Assembly (NCBI GenBank): GCA_049115735.1
Contig: JAGDZP010000012.1
Coordinates: 434,001 to 498,000 of the forward strand
From: CAXBNB01 sp049115735
Lineage (GTDB): Bacteria > Bacteroidota > Bacteroidia > Cytophagales > Cyclobacteriaceae
Direction of reading: 5' to 3'
DNA length: 64,000 bases
In this document: piece after piece, positions 8,303 through 17,937 of the stretch
How positions within the stretch are numbered: the first letter of the stretch is position 1
How the letters are laid out: each line of letters begins with the position of its first letter
The notes under the pieces: generated by a model
The model's input: only the letters and a program-made list of their open reading frames with translations
Databases searched by the model: none
Told to the model about the DNA's origin: nothing
Program-made: the position numbers and the translations under genes

Positions 8303-9799
8303 ATGAAAGAAATCAAAAAGATTTTAGTAGCCAATAGAGGCGAAATTGCACTTCGCATCATGAGATCGGCAAGAGAAATGGGTATTTCCACCGTTGCGGT
8401 TTATAGCGATGTGGACGGTACCGCCCCTCATGTCCAATATGCCGATGAGGCTGTTTGTCTTGGGGCAGCTCCAGCATCAGAATCGTATTTGAATGTTGAA
8501 AAGATATTAAAGTTTTGTACGGAGTTGAGTGTGGATGCGATTCATCCGGGCTATGGTTTTTTGTCTGAGAATGCAGGGTTTGCGCAGAAAGTAGAGGATG
8601 CTGGATTGATATTCATTGGTCCATCCGCTAAGTCTATAGAAGTAATGGGAGATAAGCTGTCAGCCAAAAAGGCCGTGTCTGTTTATGATATTCCTCAGGT
8701 ACCTGGAATTAACGAACTGGTTGAGGATGCTCAAAAGGCTCTGGATCTGGCTGAGAAAATAGGCTACCCTATCTTGATCAAAGCAAGTGCCGGCGGGGGT
8801 GGAAAAGGAATGAGAGTGGTAGAGCGGAAAGAAGACCTGGAAGAACAAATGAAACGAGCCATCAGCGAGGCTACTTCAGCCTTTGGAAATGGTGCTGTGT
8901 TCATTGAGAAATTTATTACCAGCCCAAGGCACATTGAAGTACAGATTTTAGGTGACCAGCACGGCAATGTCATCCATTTGTTTGAGAGGGAATGTAGCAT
9001 TCAAAGACGCCATCAAAAGGTTGTGGAAGAAGCGCCATCATCAATTTTTGATAGTGCCAAAAGAGAAGCAATAGGCCAGGCGGCTATTTATGTAGCTAAG
9101 GCGTGTGATTATTACGGTACGGGTACAGTTGAGTTTATTGTTGACGAAAAGCATGACTTCTATTTTTTGGAAATGAATACTAGGCTTCAGGTGGAGCATT
9201 GTGTGACAGAGGAAATTACAGGAATCGATCTGGTAAAGGAACAAATAAAGATTGCTGAGGGGAGAGCATTAGGACTAAAACAAGAAGACCTGACCATACA
9301 TGGTCATTCGCTGGAATGTCGTATTTATGCAGAGAATGCACAAAACAATTTCCTTCCTGATATAGGTACTCTCAACACCTATAAAAGACCGCAGGGGCCT
9401 GGTGTGCGTGTCGATGATGGTTTTGAAGAGGGAATGGAAATTCCTATCAACTATGATCCGATGATTGGAAAACTGATCACCAAAGGATCGAATAGAGATG
9501 ACGCCATAGATCGAATGATTAGGGCTATAGATGAATTTCAGATATCTGGTGTCCATACTACTTTGCCATTTTGTAAGTACGCTATTGGTCATGAGGCATT
9601 CAGAAGTGGTAATTTTGATACCAATTTTGTTTCCAAATATTTCACACCTGATAAACTTGATCCCCAACCAAACAAGGAGGAAGAACAAATTGCAGCATTG
9701 CTCGCGGCTAGAGTTTTTACAAGCAATGGCACCAAGACAACTACTGCAAAGCAAAGCAGCAACAACGGAAAGTGGAAACGACGGGCATTATCTGACTGA
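8303..9799 (+). CDS. accC: Biotin carboxylase subunit of an acyl-CoA carboxylase
   Basis: A 498-residue ATP-grasp enzyme that carboxylates biotin on a carrier protein. It shows the N-terminal KILVANRGEIALR, the glycine-rich loop GGGGKGM at 164-170, ERECSIQRRHQK near 228-239 and EMNTRLQVEHCVTEE near 290-304. At 498 residues it is longer than E. coli AccC (about 450). The extra tail is polar and has no biotinyl Met-Lys-Met, so the carrier is encoded elsewhere. The Cys after VEH replaces the usual Pro. It could serve acetyl-CoA or propionyl-CoA carboxylase. The MFS gene follows after 68 bases. Confidence 0.92.
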   Translation: MKEIKKILVANRGEIALRIMRSAREMGISTVAVYSDVDGTAPHVQYADEAVCLGAAPASESYLNVEKILKFCTELSVDAIHPGYGFLSENAGFAQKVEDAGLIFIGPSAKSIEVMGDKLSAKKAVSVYDIPQVPGINELVEDAQKALDLAEKIGYPILIKASAGGGGKGMRVVERKEDLEEQMKRAISEATSAFGNGAVFIEKFITSPRHIEVQILGDQHGNVIHLFERECSIQRRHQKVVEEAPSSIFDSAKREAIGQAAIYVAKACDYYGTGTVEFIVDEKHDFYFLEMNTRLQVEHCVTEEITGIDLVKEQIKIAEGRALGLKQEDLTIHGHSLECRIYAENAQNNFLPDIGTLNTYKRPQGPGVRVDDGFEEGMEIPINYDPMIGKLITKGSNRDDAIDRMIRAIDEFQISGVHTTLPFCKYAIGHEAFRSGNFDTNFVSKYFTPDKLDPQPNKEEEQIAALLAARVFTSNGTKTTTAKQSSNNGKWKRRALSD

Positions 9800-9867
9800 T
9801 CAGTTTATTAGTATAATTAAAAAGCATATCTCTAGGAATAGTAGCCGTTCTATATGATTCTTGCGGC

Positions 9868-11205
9868 ATGAATCCATCGAAGTTTGCAAGAATTCCATTC
9901 GACCCGTCAAAATGGCCTTTTTTTTACGGCTGGATTGTGATAGGTCTAGGTACTCTGGGCATTCTTGTGAGCATTCCCGGACAAACCATTGGGGTATCAA
10001 CTTTCACCGATAGTTTGATTGATGTTTTATCAATTAACAGGGATCAGATTAGTCTGGCATATATGGTGGGTACAGTTTTGAGTTCTTTCTTTCTCACCAA
10101 GGCAGGTAAATTTTATGACAAATATGGAGTAAGGGCTGTTGCTGGCATTGGTTCTTTTGGCTTAGGTCTTTCACTGATAATATTAAGTCAGGTCAACAAG
10201 ATGATTGACTGGTTGGGAATAGCAGGTCAAAACATTCCCATCATTATAGTCATGATTTTTGGATTTTCTTCGATTCGTTTTTTCGGCCAAGGAGTATTGA
10301 CTTTAGCGTCTCGAACCATGATGATGAAATGGTTTGATGCAAAAAGAGGGTTTGCCACCAGCTTCAGCAATGTATTTACCGCTTTGGGCTTCTCAGCGGC
10401 ACCATTATATATAGAGTTGTTAATAAGAGAATACAACTGGGATGGAGCATGGATGACTATGGGCCTAATAGCAGCATTTGTTTTCCCTTTTGTGGTATTC
10501 ATATTTTTTAGAAATAGTCCGAGCGATGTGGGTTTGATACCCGATGGCAAGAAGGTAATCAATAAGGATAAAAAGAAATCCTTTCAGGTTTTTAAGGAAT
10601 TCACCCTGGCAGAAGCAAGATCCAAAATCATTTTTTGGGTTTTCGCCGGGTTTCTTGGAATGCAGGCGTTGTACGTTACAGGTTTTACTTTTCATGTAGT
10701 TTCAATTTTTGATACAGCTGGCATGGATAGGAGTGTGGCTATTAGCATTTTTCAACCAATTGCAATTGTTTCTGTGGTAGCCAGCTTGGTTTTTGGCTGG
10801 ATTAGTGACCACTTAAAACTCAATATCTTACTTTATAGTAAAGGCGGAGCAGCTCTTATTTCGCTCACCGGATTGATGTTTCTTGGTAAATATGACATTG
10901 CATACTATATGATAATAGTAGGGTCAGGCTTAATGAATGGGTTGTTTGGAGTGATCAATACCGTATCATGGCCAAGGTTGTTTGGTAAACTGCACTTGGG
11001 TGCTATTGGCGGTTTTTGTATGACCATTATGGTCTTTGGTAGTGCTATCGGTCCTATGATGTTTAGTTTGTCCTTGAGTCAATCGGGGGATTATACGGAT
11101 GCGGCCATCGTTGTATTAGCTGTGTTCATGACTTTGACAGCTTTAGCGACAAGGGTTAAGAACCCGCAAGCAGCATTGGGTCAATCTAATTCTAAAACTG
11201 AATAG
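9868..11205 (+). CDS. MFS transporter, OFA/monocarboxylate-like
   Basis: A 445-residue membrane protein with about 12 hydrophobic segments and a central basic loop (KKVINKDKKKSF near 230). The N-terminal WPFFYGWIVIGLGTLGI and the GKFYDKYGVRAVAG motif A variant resemble oxalate/formate and monocarboxylate carriers of the major facilitator superfamily. The substrate is not predictable here. Proximity to accC is weak evidence for a short-chain acid. The 3' end overlaps the convergent cytochrome gene by 25 bases. Confidence 0.82.
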   Translation: MNPSKFARIPFDPSKWPFFYGWIVIGLGTLGILVSIPGQTIGVSTFTDSLIDVLSINRDQISLAYMVGTVLSSFFLTKAGKFYDKYGVRAVAGIGSFGLGLSLIILSQVNKMIDWLGIAGQNIPIIIVMIFGFSSIRFFGQGVLTLASRTMMMKWFDAKRGFATSFSNVFTALGFSAAPLYIELLIREYNWDGAWMTMGLIAAFVFPFVVFIFFRNSPSDVGLIPDGKKVINKDKKKSFQVFKEFTLAEARSKIIFWVFAGFLGMQALYVTGFTFHVVSIFDTAGMDRSVAISIFQPIAIVSVVASLVFGWISDHLKLNILLYSKGGAALISLTGLMFLGKYDIAYYMIIVGSGLMNGLFGVINTVSWPRLFGKLHLGAIGGFCMTIMVFGSAIGPMMFSLSLSQSGDYTDAAIVVLAVFMTLTALATRVKNPQAALGQSNSKTE

Positions 11206-12047
11206 TATTCTTTTCCTGGAGGTATCCAGCTAAAAATCAAGGTGTCGTTTTTCCCTAAACCCGCATATGATAATACTATAGGGTAGTTTTTGACATCCAG
11301 ATCCAGGGCGATTTCAGTGTCATCTTTGTCCTTTGAAATAATAGTATTTCCACCGAGAGCCACTTGCCCTACTCCGGTTTTCTGCAGTCTAAAAAAGTAC
11401 TTTCCTTTCTCTTTAATACTCAAATTTCCAGTGGCTTTGATGAGAAATGGCTGCTGAAGAGGCTTGAATGCAGAATCTCCTGTGAGACTGATGCTACTTT
11501 TACTTCCCTTTATAACGACCAGAGCGTCAGTGTTTTTGTTCAAATCGTAGATTGGCCGGTCAAGCTGTAGCGCTTTAATGAGAAAACCCTTAGTGCCCTG
11601 ACTATTCTCGGTAAGCTCGGAAATCTTCTCTGATTTTACTGCTTTGTTAAATGCTTTGTGCCGTTCTTCAATGGATAGAATCCAATTCACTATTTTATTT
11701 ACTTCATCACGCTTGAGCAATGGATGCCCTGACATCATACCACCGTACCACATGCCACCGCCCCCTTCTTTTATTTTCTTTTGAAGTTTCGATTTGACTT
11801 GTGGTTGTCCGACATACCTATGAGAGATATCTATATAGGGTGGACCTACCACACGATCTTCTATGCTATGACAGTGCAAACAATCATTCTTTAGTATGAT
11901 CTGAAGGGCATTGCGATTGTCTTTGAGGTGCTTCCTTCTCAGCTGGTCTTTTTTATCAGAACTACAGCTTGTTGACAGCAATGTCAAGGATAGAATGATG
12001 TGAAATAAGTACCTCAAGAAATCTGGTTTTAGTATTCCCGCAAACAT
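11181..12047 (-). CDS. Haem c lipoprotein with PA14-like C-terminus
   Basis: A 288-residue lipoprotein: hydrophobic signal, lipobox ending at Cys28 (LLSTSC), one haem-binding CLHCH at 56-60, and a candidate Met ligand in GGMMSGHP. This is a class I cytochrome c domain like those fused to or encoded with sugar dehydrogenases. The second half (about 170-288) is beta-rich with YFFRLQKTGVGQVALGG and a terminal FSWIPPG, which resembles a PA14-type carbohydrate-binding domain. It is probably anchored in the outer or cytoplasmic membrane and passes electrons. It is convergent with the MFS gene. Confidence 0.75.
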   Translation of the reverse strand: MFAGILKPDFLRYLFHIILSLTLLSTSCSSDKKDQLRRKHLKDNRNALQIILKNDCLHCHSIEDRVVGPPYIDISHRYVGQPQVKSKLQKKIKEGGGGMWYGGMMSGHPLLKRDEVNKIVNWILSIEERHKAFNKAVKSEKISELTENSQGTKGFLIKALQLDRPIYDLNKNTDALVVIKGSKSSISLTGDSAFKPLQQPFLIKATGNLSIKEKGKYFFRLQKTGVGQVALGGNTIISKDKDDTEIALDLDVKNYPIVLSYAGLGKNDTLIFSWIPPGKEYYSVLELD

Positions 12048-12132
12048 ATTGTCCAGATTTTTAACAAATAATGATAATTGTCATGATTGTGAAGTTGGCT
12101 CGTTTGATTTAACAATAATTCAGGTAGTTTTG

Positions 12133-14349
12133 ATGATTAATCATAAAGCATTGGCCCAAAAATTACTACTTGTCACTCCGCCGTTCACGCAACTCAACAC
12201 GCCGTATCCGGCTACCGCATATCTCAAAGGTTTTCTAAATACGAAAGAGGTTGATTGTGAACAAATGGATTTGGGAATTAAAGTCATTCTCAGGCTTTTT
12301 TCGTTAAATGGGTTCAATCTACTTTTCGAAAGAGTAGAGTATTTTGATGGGGAAATGTCTGATAATTCAAAAAGGATTCTCCGCTTAAAAGAAGCGTACT
12401 TGAATACTATTGAACCAGTGATTGAGTTTCTACAGGACAGAAACCCTACTTTGGCGCACTTGATCTGTGAAGGAAATTATCTACCGGAGGCCTCACGATT
12501 TGATCAATTGGACGATCTGGAATGGGCATTCGGTACTATGGGTAGCAGGGACAAGGCAAGACATCTTGCTACACTCTATCTGGAGGATATTTCAGATTTG
12601 ATAAAGGAAACCATCGATCCACATTTTGGATTTAGCAGGTATGCCGAGAGACTTGGCCTTTCCGCCAATTCATTCGATCCCATTTACAAGGAGTTGCAGA
12701 AGGAAAAGAGCTTCATTGATGAGTTGTCTAATGATGTCTTAATAGAAAAAATAGAAGAATCTAAGCCTACTTTGGTTGCTCTATCTATTCCTTTTCCAGG
12801 TAATTTGTTTGGAGGATTGAGATGTGGTCAGTGGATAAAAGACAAGTTCCCAAAGATAACCATTGCGATGGGTGGGGGCTATGCAAATACGGAATTAAGG
12901 TCAGTTTCTGATCCTAGAGTGTTTGAATTTATTGACTACATCTTACTCGATGATGGTGAAGCTCCATTACTCACCCTGCTGGATTTTTTGGATGGAAATA
13001 GAAAGATAGACTCATTAAAGAGGACTTATGCACTGGTAAATGGAAAAGTACAATACCTCAACCGGGCTCCTGAAAAAGACATAGCTCAACGTGATGTCGG
13101 GGTACCTGACTACAGCGGATTACCTCTCGATAAATATTTGTCAGTCATAGAAATAGCTAATCCTATGCATCGCTTATGGAGTGATGGCAGGTGGAATAAG
13201 CTAACCCTGGCTCATGGTTGCTATTGGGGGAAATGCACCTTCTGCGATATCTCCCTGGATTATATTAAGAACTACGAGCCCATCAACGCGAGTATTATTT
13301 GTGATCGGATTGAAACACTCATTGAACAAACTGGTCAGAATGGATTTCATTTTGTTGATGAAGCGGCACCTCCAGCTTTGATGCGTGATGTAGCCCTGGA
13401 GATTATCCGAAGAAAATTGACTGTGGTATGGTGGACGAACATTCGTTTTGAAAAAAACTTCACTTCTGATCTCTGCAATTTGCTGGCTACCTCGGGTTGT
13501 ATTGCGGTTTCCGGAGGCCTTGAAGTTGCTTCTGATAGACTACTGGACTTAATACAGAAAGGGGTAACGGTGAAGCAAGTGGCAAGCGTAGCTAATAATT
13601 TTACTCAGTCAGGAATCAAAGTCCATGCTTACCTTATGTATGGTTTTCCGACGCAAACTGCCCAGGAGACGATTGATTCTTTAGAGATAGTTAGGCAACT
13701 TTTCAAATTAGAAGTGGTACAGTCAGGATTTTGGCATCAGTTTGCCATGACGGCCCACAGTCCCGTGGGTATGTACCCCGAGCAGTTCAAAGTAAAGCGT
13801 GTTTCTGAAGTGGTTGGAACTTTCGCCAATAATGACCTCCAGCATATTGATGAGAAAGGAGGGATACATGAGATATTTAGTGAAGGATTGAAAATGTCCT
13901 TATTTAACTATATGCATGGTATTGGTCTGGACGAGCCATTGAAATCCTGGTTTGAATTTGGGGTACCAAAAGCTAAAGTTGAATCATATTTCATAGAATC
14001 GGCAATTGAGGAAGGACATGATCTACCGGTTTCTGATTCTACAAGAATAATATGGCTTGGAAATCTGGTCGAAGTGAAACATTATACCAGAAAGAAAAAG
14101 GGGAAGTCCACTCCAATGGTTTCGTTTTTGCTGACAAGCAAAGCGCATGAAATGGAACTGAATGTAAAGGAATCCCTGGGAGACTGGCTGGTAGATATGC
14201 TTCCAAAGCTCTCTGTTAACAATAATTCATTGGTAACTTTTGATGAATTTCAAAAGGACTTTGCGCGCAATGGCTTGGGTGATATTGAAGTTTTCATGCA
14301 AAGTTATTCACTCAATAGCTTAAGGGAATATGGCTTGCTTTTTCTTTAG
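12133..14349 (+). CDS. B12-binding-type radical SAM protein with CX4CX2C cluster motif
   Basis: A 738-residue protein from the ATG at 12133. The frame is open to a TTG at 12049, but that extension abuts the divergent gene and looks unlike coding sequence. The N-terminus LLLVTPPFTQLNTPYP and MGGGYANTEL (about residue 246) look like the cobalamin-binding Rossmann domain of B12 radical SAM enzymes, although no DxHxxG is seen. The [4Fe-4S] cysteines are at 363, 368 and 371 in HGCYWGKCTFC, one residue wider than the canonical CX3CX2C. SGGLEVASD and YLMYGFPTQT fit the radical SAM barrel. Such enzymes methylate or rearrange unactivated carbons. The substrate is unknown. Confidence 0.8.
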   Translation: MINHKALAQKLLLVTPPFTQLNTPYPATAYLKGFLNTKEVDCEQMDLGIKVILRLFSLNGFNLLFERVEYFDGEMSDNSKRILRLKEAYLNTIEPVIEFLQDRNPTLAHLICEGNYLPEASRFDQLDDLEWAFGTMGSRDKARHLATLYLEDISDLIKETIDPHFGFSRYAERLGLSANSFDPIYKELQKEKSFIDELSNDVLIEKIEESKPTLVALSIPFPGNLFGGLRCGQWIKDKFPKITIAMGGGYANTELRSVSDPRVFEFIDYILLDDGEAPLLTLLDFLDGNRKIDSLKRTYALVNGKVQYLNRAPEKDIAQRDVGVPDYSGLPLDKYLSVIEIANPMHRLWSDGRWNKLTLAHGCYWGKCTFCDISLDYIKNYEPINASIICDRIETLIEQTGQNGFHFVDEAAPPALMRDVALEIIRRKLTVVWWTNIRFEKNFTSDLCNLLATSGCIAVSGGLEVASDRLLDLIQKGVTVKQVASVANNFTQSGIKVHAYLMYGFPTQTAQETIDSLEIVRQLFKLEVVQSGFWHQFAMTAHSPVGMYPEQFKVKRVSEVVGTFANNDLQHIDEKGGIHEIFSEGLKMSLFNYMHGIGLDEPLKSWFEFGVPKAKVESYFIESAIEEGHDLPVSDSTRIIWLGNLVEVKHYTRKKKGKSTPMVSFLLTSKAHEMELNVKESLGDWLVDMLPKLSVNNNSLVTFDEFQKDFARNGLGDIEVFMQSYSLNSLREYGLLFL

Positions 14350-14355
14350 GAGTTT

Positions 14356-15837
14356 TTAGAAAGTTATGTCCTTATACTCACCATTGGTATAACAACCACA
14401 GGTCATTGCATTCCTCAAAACACTGGGCTTCAATATTGACTTGCCTGTCAGCATTCTTACACACTCCTGAATACCCTCGATGATTGAAGGGTGGGGGTGA
14501 ATCAGTTCTGTAAGCTCTTCTATGCCTTTGTTCATTGAGATTAGCAGCGCCACTGCTTCTATGGCACTTGAGGCATGCTCACCAATCACTCTCATACCGA
14601 GGATTTTCATTTCATCATCATTAGAAACCAGGATTTTGATAAAGCCCTGGGTGTTTCTCATGGCAATCGCCCGAGAAATACAACCATAGTCCATGCTCAC
14701 CACTTTGTAGTCGATCCCCATATCTTTCGCTTTGATTTCATTCAACCCCACCCCGGCTACCTCCGGTGCAAGGAACATGATCGTGGAAATATTTTCGTAG
14801 ATGAGAGGTCTTTTTGGCTTGCTAAACATCCTTTCAATTGCATAGCGACCTTCCAGTTCACCAACATTCACAAGGGCAATATCAGCTGTAATATCTCCAA
14901 CAGCATAGATGTTTGGAATGGAGGTTTGGGTATGGTCATCCTTAATGCCTCGGTTGTCCATTTCTACCTTCACTGACTCGTGCAACAAGTTTTCGTAGTT
15001 GGGTACACGACCAACGGAAATAAGTGCTTTCTCAACCATAAAGACTTCTTTTGAGCCGTCTGTATATTCTAGTACGTAGTGCACATTTCCATTGACTACC
15101 TTCATTTCGGTGAGCTGAGAGTTGCGATGTATCAATACATTTTTGGCCTCCAGATTTTCTTCGATCACTTTTACCACATCCTCATCTTCGAAGGGTAAAA
15201 TTCTATCTCCTTTATCAATAAGGTGCACTTTAGTATCACCAAAATTTGAAAAGATCGTAGCAAATTCACAGCCTATCACGCCGGCCCCAAGTATCACCAT
15301 ACTTTTTGGAAATTCCTTTAAGCGGTCTATGCCATCACTGGTGAGTATAGTCTCTTCGTCAATAGGAATGTGTGGTAGTTTTCTTGGTCGGCTACCTGTA
15401 GCCAGTATGATGTTATCGGCTTCTATTTCATCTGTATAAACACCGTTTTTCACGGCTATAGTATTTGGGTTCATGACACGAGCCTCACCCTTCATAAACG
15501 TAAATAGCTCTTGCTCGGCGCTGATATTAATATTGTACATGTGGTGTTCCAGCAAGGACATCCGCTCAGCAGCAGCATTTCTTACTTCATTATTGAGCTT
15601 CTCAAAATTGTGCCTGGGAGGATTTACATTCAGTGTATTGGAAAGCTGACTAAGCACGCTTGCTTCTCTTGATAGTTCCCACCAGGTCTTACTGGTTAAA
15701 GCACCATGATGAATGCCAGCTCCTCCTACTTTGCTTTTTTCGATCAATACTACACTTTTCTTAAAGTCTATGGCCCTCATTGCTGCAGCATACCCGGAGG
15801 GGCCGGCACCAATTACACACAAATCAAATTTCTTCAT
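14356..15837 (-). CDS. SthA/Lpd-like flavoprotein lacking both redox cysteines
   Basis: A 493-residue two-dinucleotide-binding flavoprotein. FAD binding is shown by GAGPSG (10-15), a second Rossmann motif is GAGVIGCEFA near 195, and FAD contact is AVGDIT near 310. The dimerisation domain ends with HPHPSIIEGIQE. The usual redox-active CxxxxC is replaced: GGAGIHHGALTSK at 38-50 has Gly and Ala where both cysteines should be. The motif is closest to soluble pyridine nucleotide transhydrogenase (which keeps one of the two cysteines), so hydride transfer between NAD(H) and NADP(H) is plausible while lipoamide reduction is not. It converges on the radical SAM gene with a 6-base gap. Confidence 0.8.
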   Translation of the reverse strand: MKKFDLCVIGAGPSGYAAAMRAIDFKKSVVLIEKSKVGGAGIHHGALTSKTWWELSREASVLSQLSNTLNVNPPRHNFEKLNNEVRNAAAERMSLLEHHMYNINISAEQELFTFMKGEARVMNPNTIAVKNGVYTDEIEADNIILATGSRPRKLPHIPIDEETILTSDGIDRLKEFPKSMVILGAGVIGCEFATIFSNFGDTKVHLIDKGDRILPFEDEDVVKVIEENLEAKNVLIHRNSQLTEMKVVNGNVHYVLEYTDGSKEVFMVEKALISVGRVPNYENLLHESVKVEMDNRGIKDDHTQTSIPNIYAVGDITADIALVNVGELEGRYAIERMFSKPKRPLIYENISTIMFLAPEVAGVGLNEIKAKDMGIDYKVVSMDYGCISRAIAMRNTQGFIKILVSNDDEMKILGMRVIGEHASSAIEAVALLISMNKGIEELTELIHPHPSIIEGIQECVRMLTGKSILKPSVLRNAMTCGCYTNGEYKDITF

Positions 15838-15997
15838 CTCGCTTAGGTTTTATGAATGCTTTCTTTTGTCAAAAAATATTGACCACAGCTAAATATTTAA
15901 CCTCATGAAGATAGTAAATTATTAGTCAACTTTCACAACGGCACCTCGTCAATGCCATGGTCAGTGTTTGTGGTTCCTTAAGAATCTTATTGCTAAG

Positions 15998-16032
15998 AAG
16001 GGCGAATTTGTCACTGGGAGCCCTTTTTTTTT
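15998..16032 (+). terminator. Terminator-like hairpin upstream of the PqiA-like gene
   Basis: AAGGGC pairs with GCCCTT across a 16-base loop and ends in a run of T on the plus strand. No plus-strand gene lies between it and the divergent flavoprotein start at 15837. It therefore either ends a small untranslated RNA starting in 15850-15990 or attenuates the following gene. The intervening 160 bases hold no recognisable RNA family. Confidence 0.55.
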
Positions 16033-16109
16033 AAGTTGATACTAATTATTGCTGCTTATTTTAGTACTATTACGTGTTTAAAAAATACTATGGATACAAT
16101 ACACTATTT

Positions 16110-16595
16110 ATGAATCTGAGAAACATTATTGCCTTTGTGCTGACCATAATTTCTTTGATTTTGCTCTATCCGGGCTTAACCCAACCGATATTGCAGATAG
16201 CCATAGCACCGGAACTTCCACTATTGGGAAAAACTACTTTTTACGAACAAACCCAAAGCATACTCCAAACTGTAGAGACACTATATGAAACTAAAAATGA
16301 GTTGGTGGGATTTCTTATCTTGTTATTCAGTGTTATTGTGCCAGTTACCAAGGGCGTAATAATTCTAGCGGTATTGATTATGAAGGATTCGAAGGTACGA
16401 AGTGGATTGCATCAATTTGTATATTCCATTGGTAAATGGTCTATGGCTGATGTGTTTGTGGTGGGAATTTTTATTGCTTTTCTGTCAACACAATCAAACA
16501 CTGCTATAGACGCTGTGTTGCTTCCAGGATTCAATTTTTTTGTAGCATACTGTATCTTATCTTTGGCTGGAATACAATTGGTGAAAATAGAATGA
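16110..16595 (+). CDS. PqiA (paraquat-inducible protein A) family membrane protein
   Basis: A 161-residue membrane protein with four hydrophobic segments (about 4-26, 65-86, 105-127, 131-155). I took the ATG at 16110. An in-frame GTG at 16074 would add 12 polar residues. The signature is GKWSMADVFVVGIFIAFLS, typical of the PqiA fold, which helps move lipids or maintain the envelope in proteobacteria. Bacteroidota members are single-domain and lack the zinc cysteines, as here. It stands alone upstream of the LytTR regulator. Confidence 0.78.
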   Translation: MNLRNIIAFVLTIISLILLYPGLTQPILQIAIAPELPLLGKTTFYEQTQSILQTVETLYETKNELVGFLILLFSVIVPVTKGVIILAVLIMKDSKVRSGLHQFVYSIGKWSMADVFVVGIFIAFLSTQSNTAIDAVLLPGFNFFVAYCILSLAGIQLVKIE

Positions 16596-16678
16596 CAAAA
16601 TCGCAATTTTAGTATTTAGGATGTTTTTTTGAGTAGTTTGTTATTATTACATTTAGTGCGAAAATTATTTAAAGTGAT

Positions 16679-17437
16679 ATGGGTAAAATCAGGATATTGG
16701 TGGTAGAGGATGATCCATTACACATGGAGAAAGTGGAGATGGCCATTGAGCAACTTGATTATCATATGATCAGTGTGGCAGATAATGCAGAAGAGGCGAT
16801 GAGGGTAATAAGAGCAACCAAACCAGATTTGATTTTGATGGATATCAATCTGAACGGTGAAGTAGATGGCATATCGCTAGCCGAAAAGCTCAAGGAAACG
16901 CAACCTACACCTGTTATTTTCACAACATCCTTTGCCGACAAGGCCACAATAGACAGAGCGAAAGTCACCAATCCTTATGCATACCTTGTCAAACCACTCG
17001 AACTAAAATCTCTACAAGCATCTATTGAGCTAGCGATCTATAACTTTTCGAATGACCAAATTCAACAGCCGGGGGACGAGCTTGACTTCTCATGGGAGGA
17101 TGACATTCTTTTCAAGGATTCCTTTTTCATCAAAGTAGCAGACAGAATAGAAAAAGTGAAGTATGAAGAGGTGCTATGGATGGAAATTGCAGAGGAGAAA
17201 TATATCAATATAGTTACCAAAGAAAAGAAGCTCAGAATGCGTTGCTCTTTAAAGCAACTGACTGAGAAAATTACATCCAACTTATTTGTTAGGGTAAATA
17301 GGACGCATATAGCCAACGCAGCGAGAATAGACAGCATCAATGAAGGTCGACAGTCCATCATCATTGGAGAAGAAGAAATATCACTTGGTCGTACTTACAA
17401 GCAGCAACTGCTAAACAAATTGAATTTATTGAACTAA
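16679..17437 (+). CDS. LytTR-family response regulator
   Basis: A 252-residue two-domain regulator. The receiver domain (1-120) has the acidic pocket EDD at 10-12, phospho-acceptor Asp55 in LILMDINLNG, the switch Thr in FTTSF and Lys in VKPLE. The C-terminal DNA-binding domain (about 145-250) shows the LytTR pattern DSFFIKVADRIEKVKYEEVLWMEI split over strands, then MRCSLKQL and FVRVNRTHIAN. No histidine kinase lies next to it, so it is an orphan in this window. Its targets are unknown. Confidence 0.9.
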   Translation: MGKIRILVVEDDPLHMEKVEMAIEQLDYHMISVADNAEEAMRVIRATKPDLILMDINLNGEVDGISLAEKLKETQPTPVIFTTSFADKATIDRAKVTNPYAYLVKPLELKSLQASIELAIYNFSNDQIQQPGDELDFSWEDDILFKDSFFIKVADRIEKVKYEEVLWMEIAEEKYINIVTKEKKLRMRCSLKQLTEKITSNLFVRVNRTHIANAARIDSINEGRQSIIIGEEEISLGRTYKQQLLNKLNLLN

Positions 17438-17515
17438 GATGAACTTTTGTCGATTCACTTGCTATGTACCTATCAGTTTGGGTAAGATATAATAATCAGT
17501 ATTTTTGTCGTTAAT

Positions 17516-17899
17516 ATGGTCATGCAGAAAATACTGAACATGTTTACCAAAGCCGCTACATTTATTTTATTCTTTATTGTCGTTGTTTGTGCAAATTCTT
17601 TTGCGCAATCTACCAGGGAGCCAGATAAACAGCCTGAGTTTGAGTCGAATGTGCAAACGGTAAAGAAGAAAAAGAAAAACAAGAAGAATAAAAAGGGAGG
17701 CTACACATACCAGATCGACAATGCAGTAAATGAATACGAGGAGTTGATGAAAAGCAATGCGAAGAAGTATGCTAAAATGGAGAAAGACATGAAGAAGCCT
17801 CAATATTCAGATCCTACCTATTTCGGCCATAAAAAGAAACCCAAAAAGAGGCCAGTTGGTAAACGTAAGATGTGCAAGGAATGTGGCATAGTCCATTAG
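17516..17899 (+). CDS. Small secreted Lys-rich protein, unknown function
   Basis: A 127-residue protein with a signal peptide (hydrophobic TFILFFIVVVCANSFAQ, cleavage after AQ) and a mature part with extreme lysine blocks (KKKKKNKKNKKGG near 50-62). It ends in CKECGIVH, a possible metal- or disulfide-forming pair. A second in-frame ATG six bases in is an equally good start. The composition suggests it binds polyanions in the periplasm or at the surface. I do not recognise the family. Confidence 0.65.
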   Translation: MVMQKILNMFTKAATFILFFIVVVCANSFAQSTREPDKQPEFESNVQTVKKKKKNKKNKKGGYTYQIDNAVNEYEELMKSNAKKYAKMEKDMKKPQYSDPTYFGHKKKPKKRPVGKRKMCKECGIVH

Positions 17900-17937
17900 C
17901 TGGACTATCTTAAGACTTATGGTCAAATTACCTCAGT

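Noticed and set aside
16074..16109. GTG start of the PqiA-like gene
   Set aside because: The ATG at 16110 puts the first membrane span at the usual distance. The 12 extra residues add a polar leader without support.
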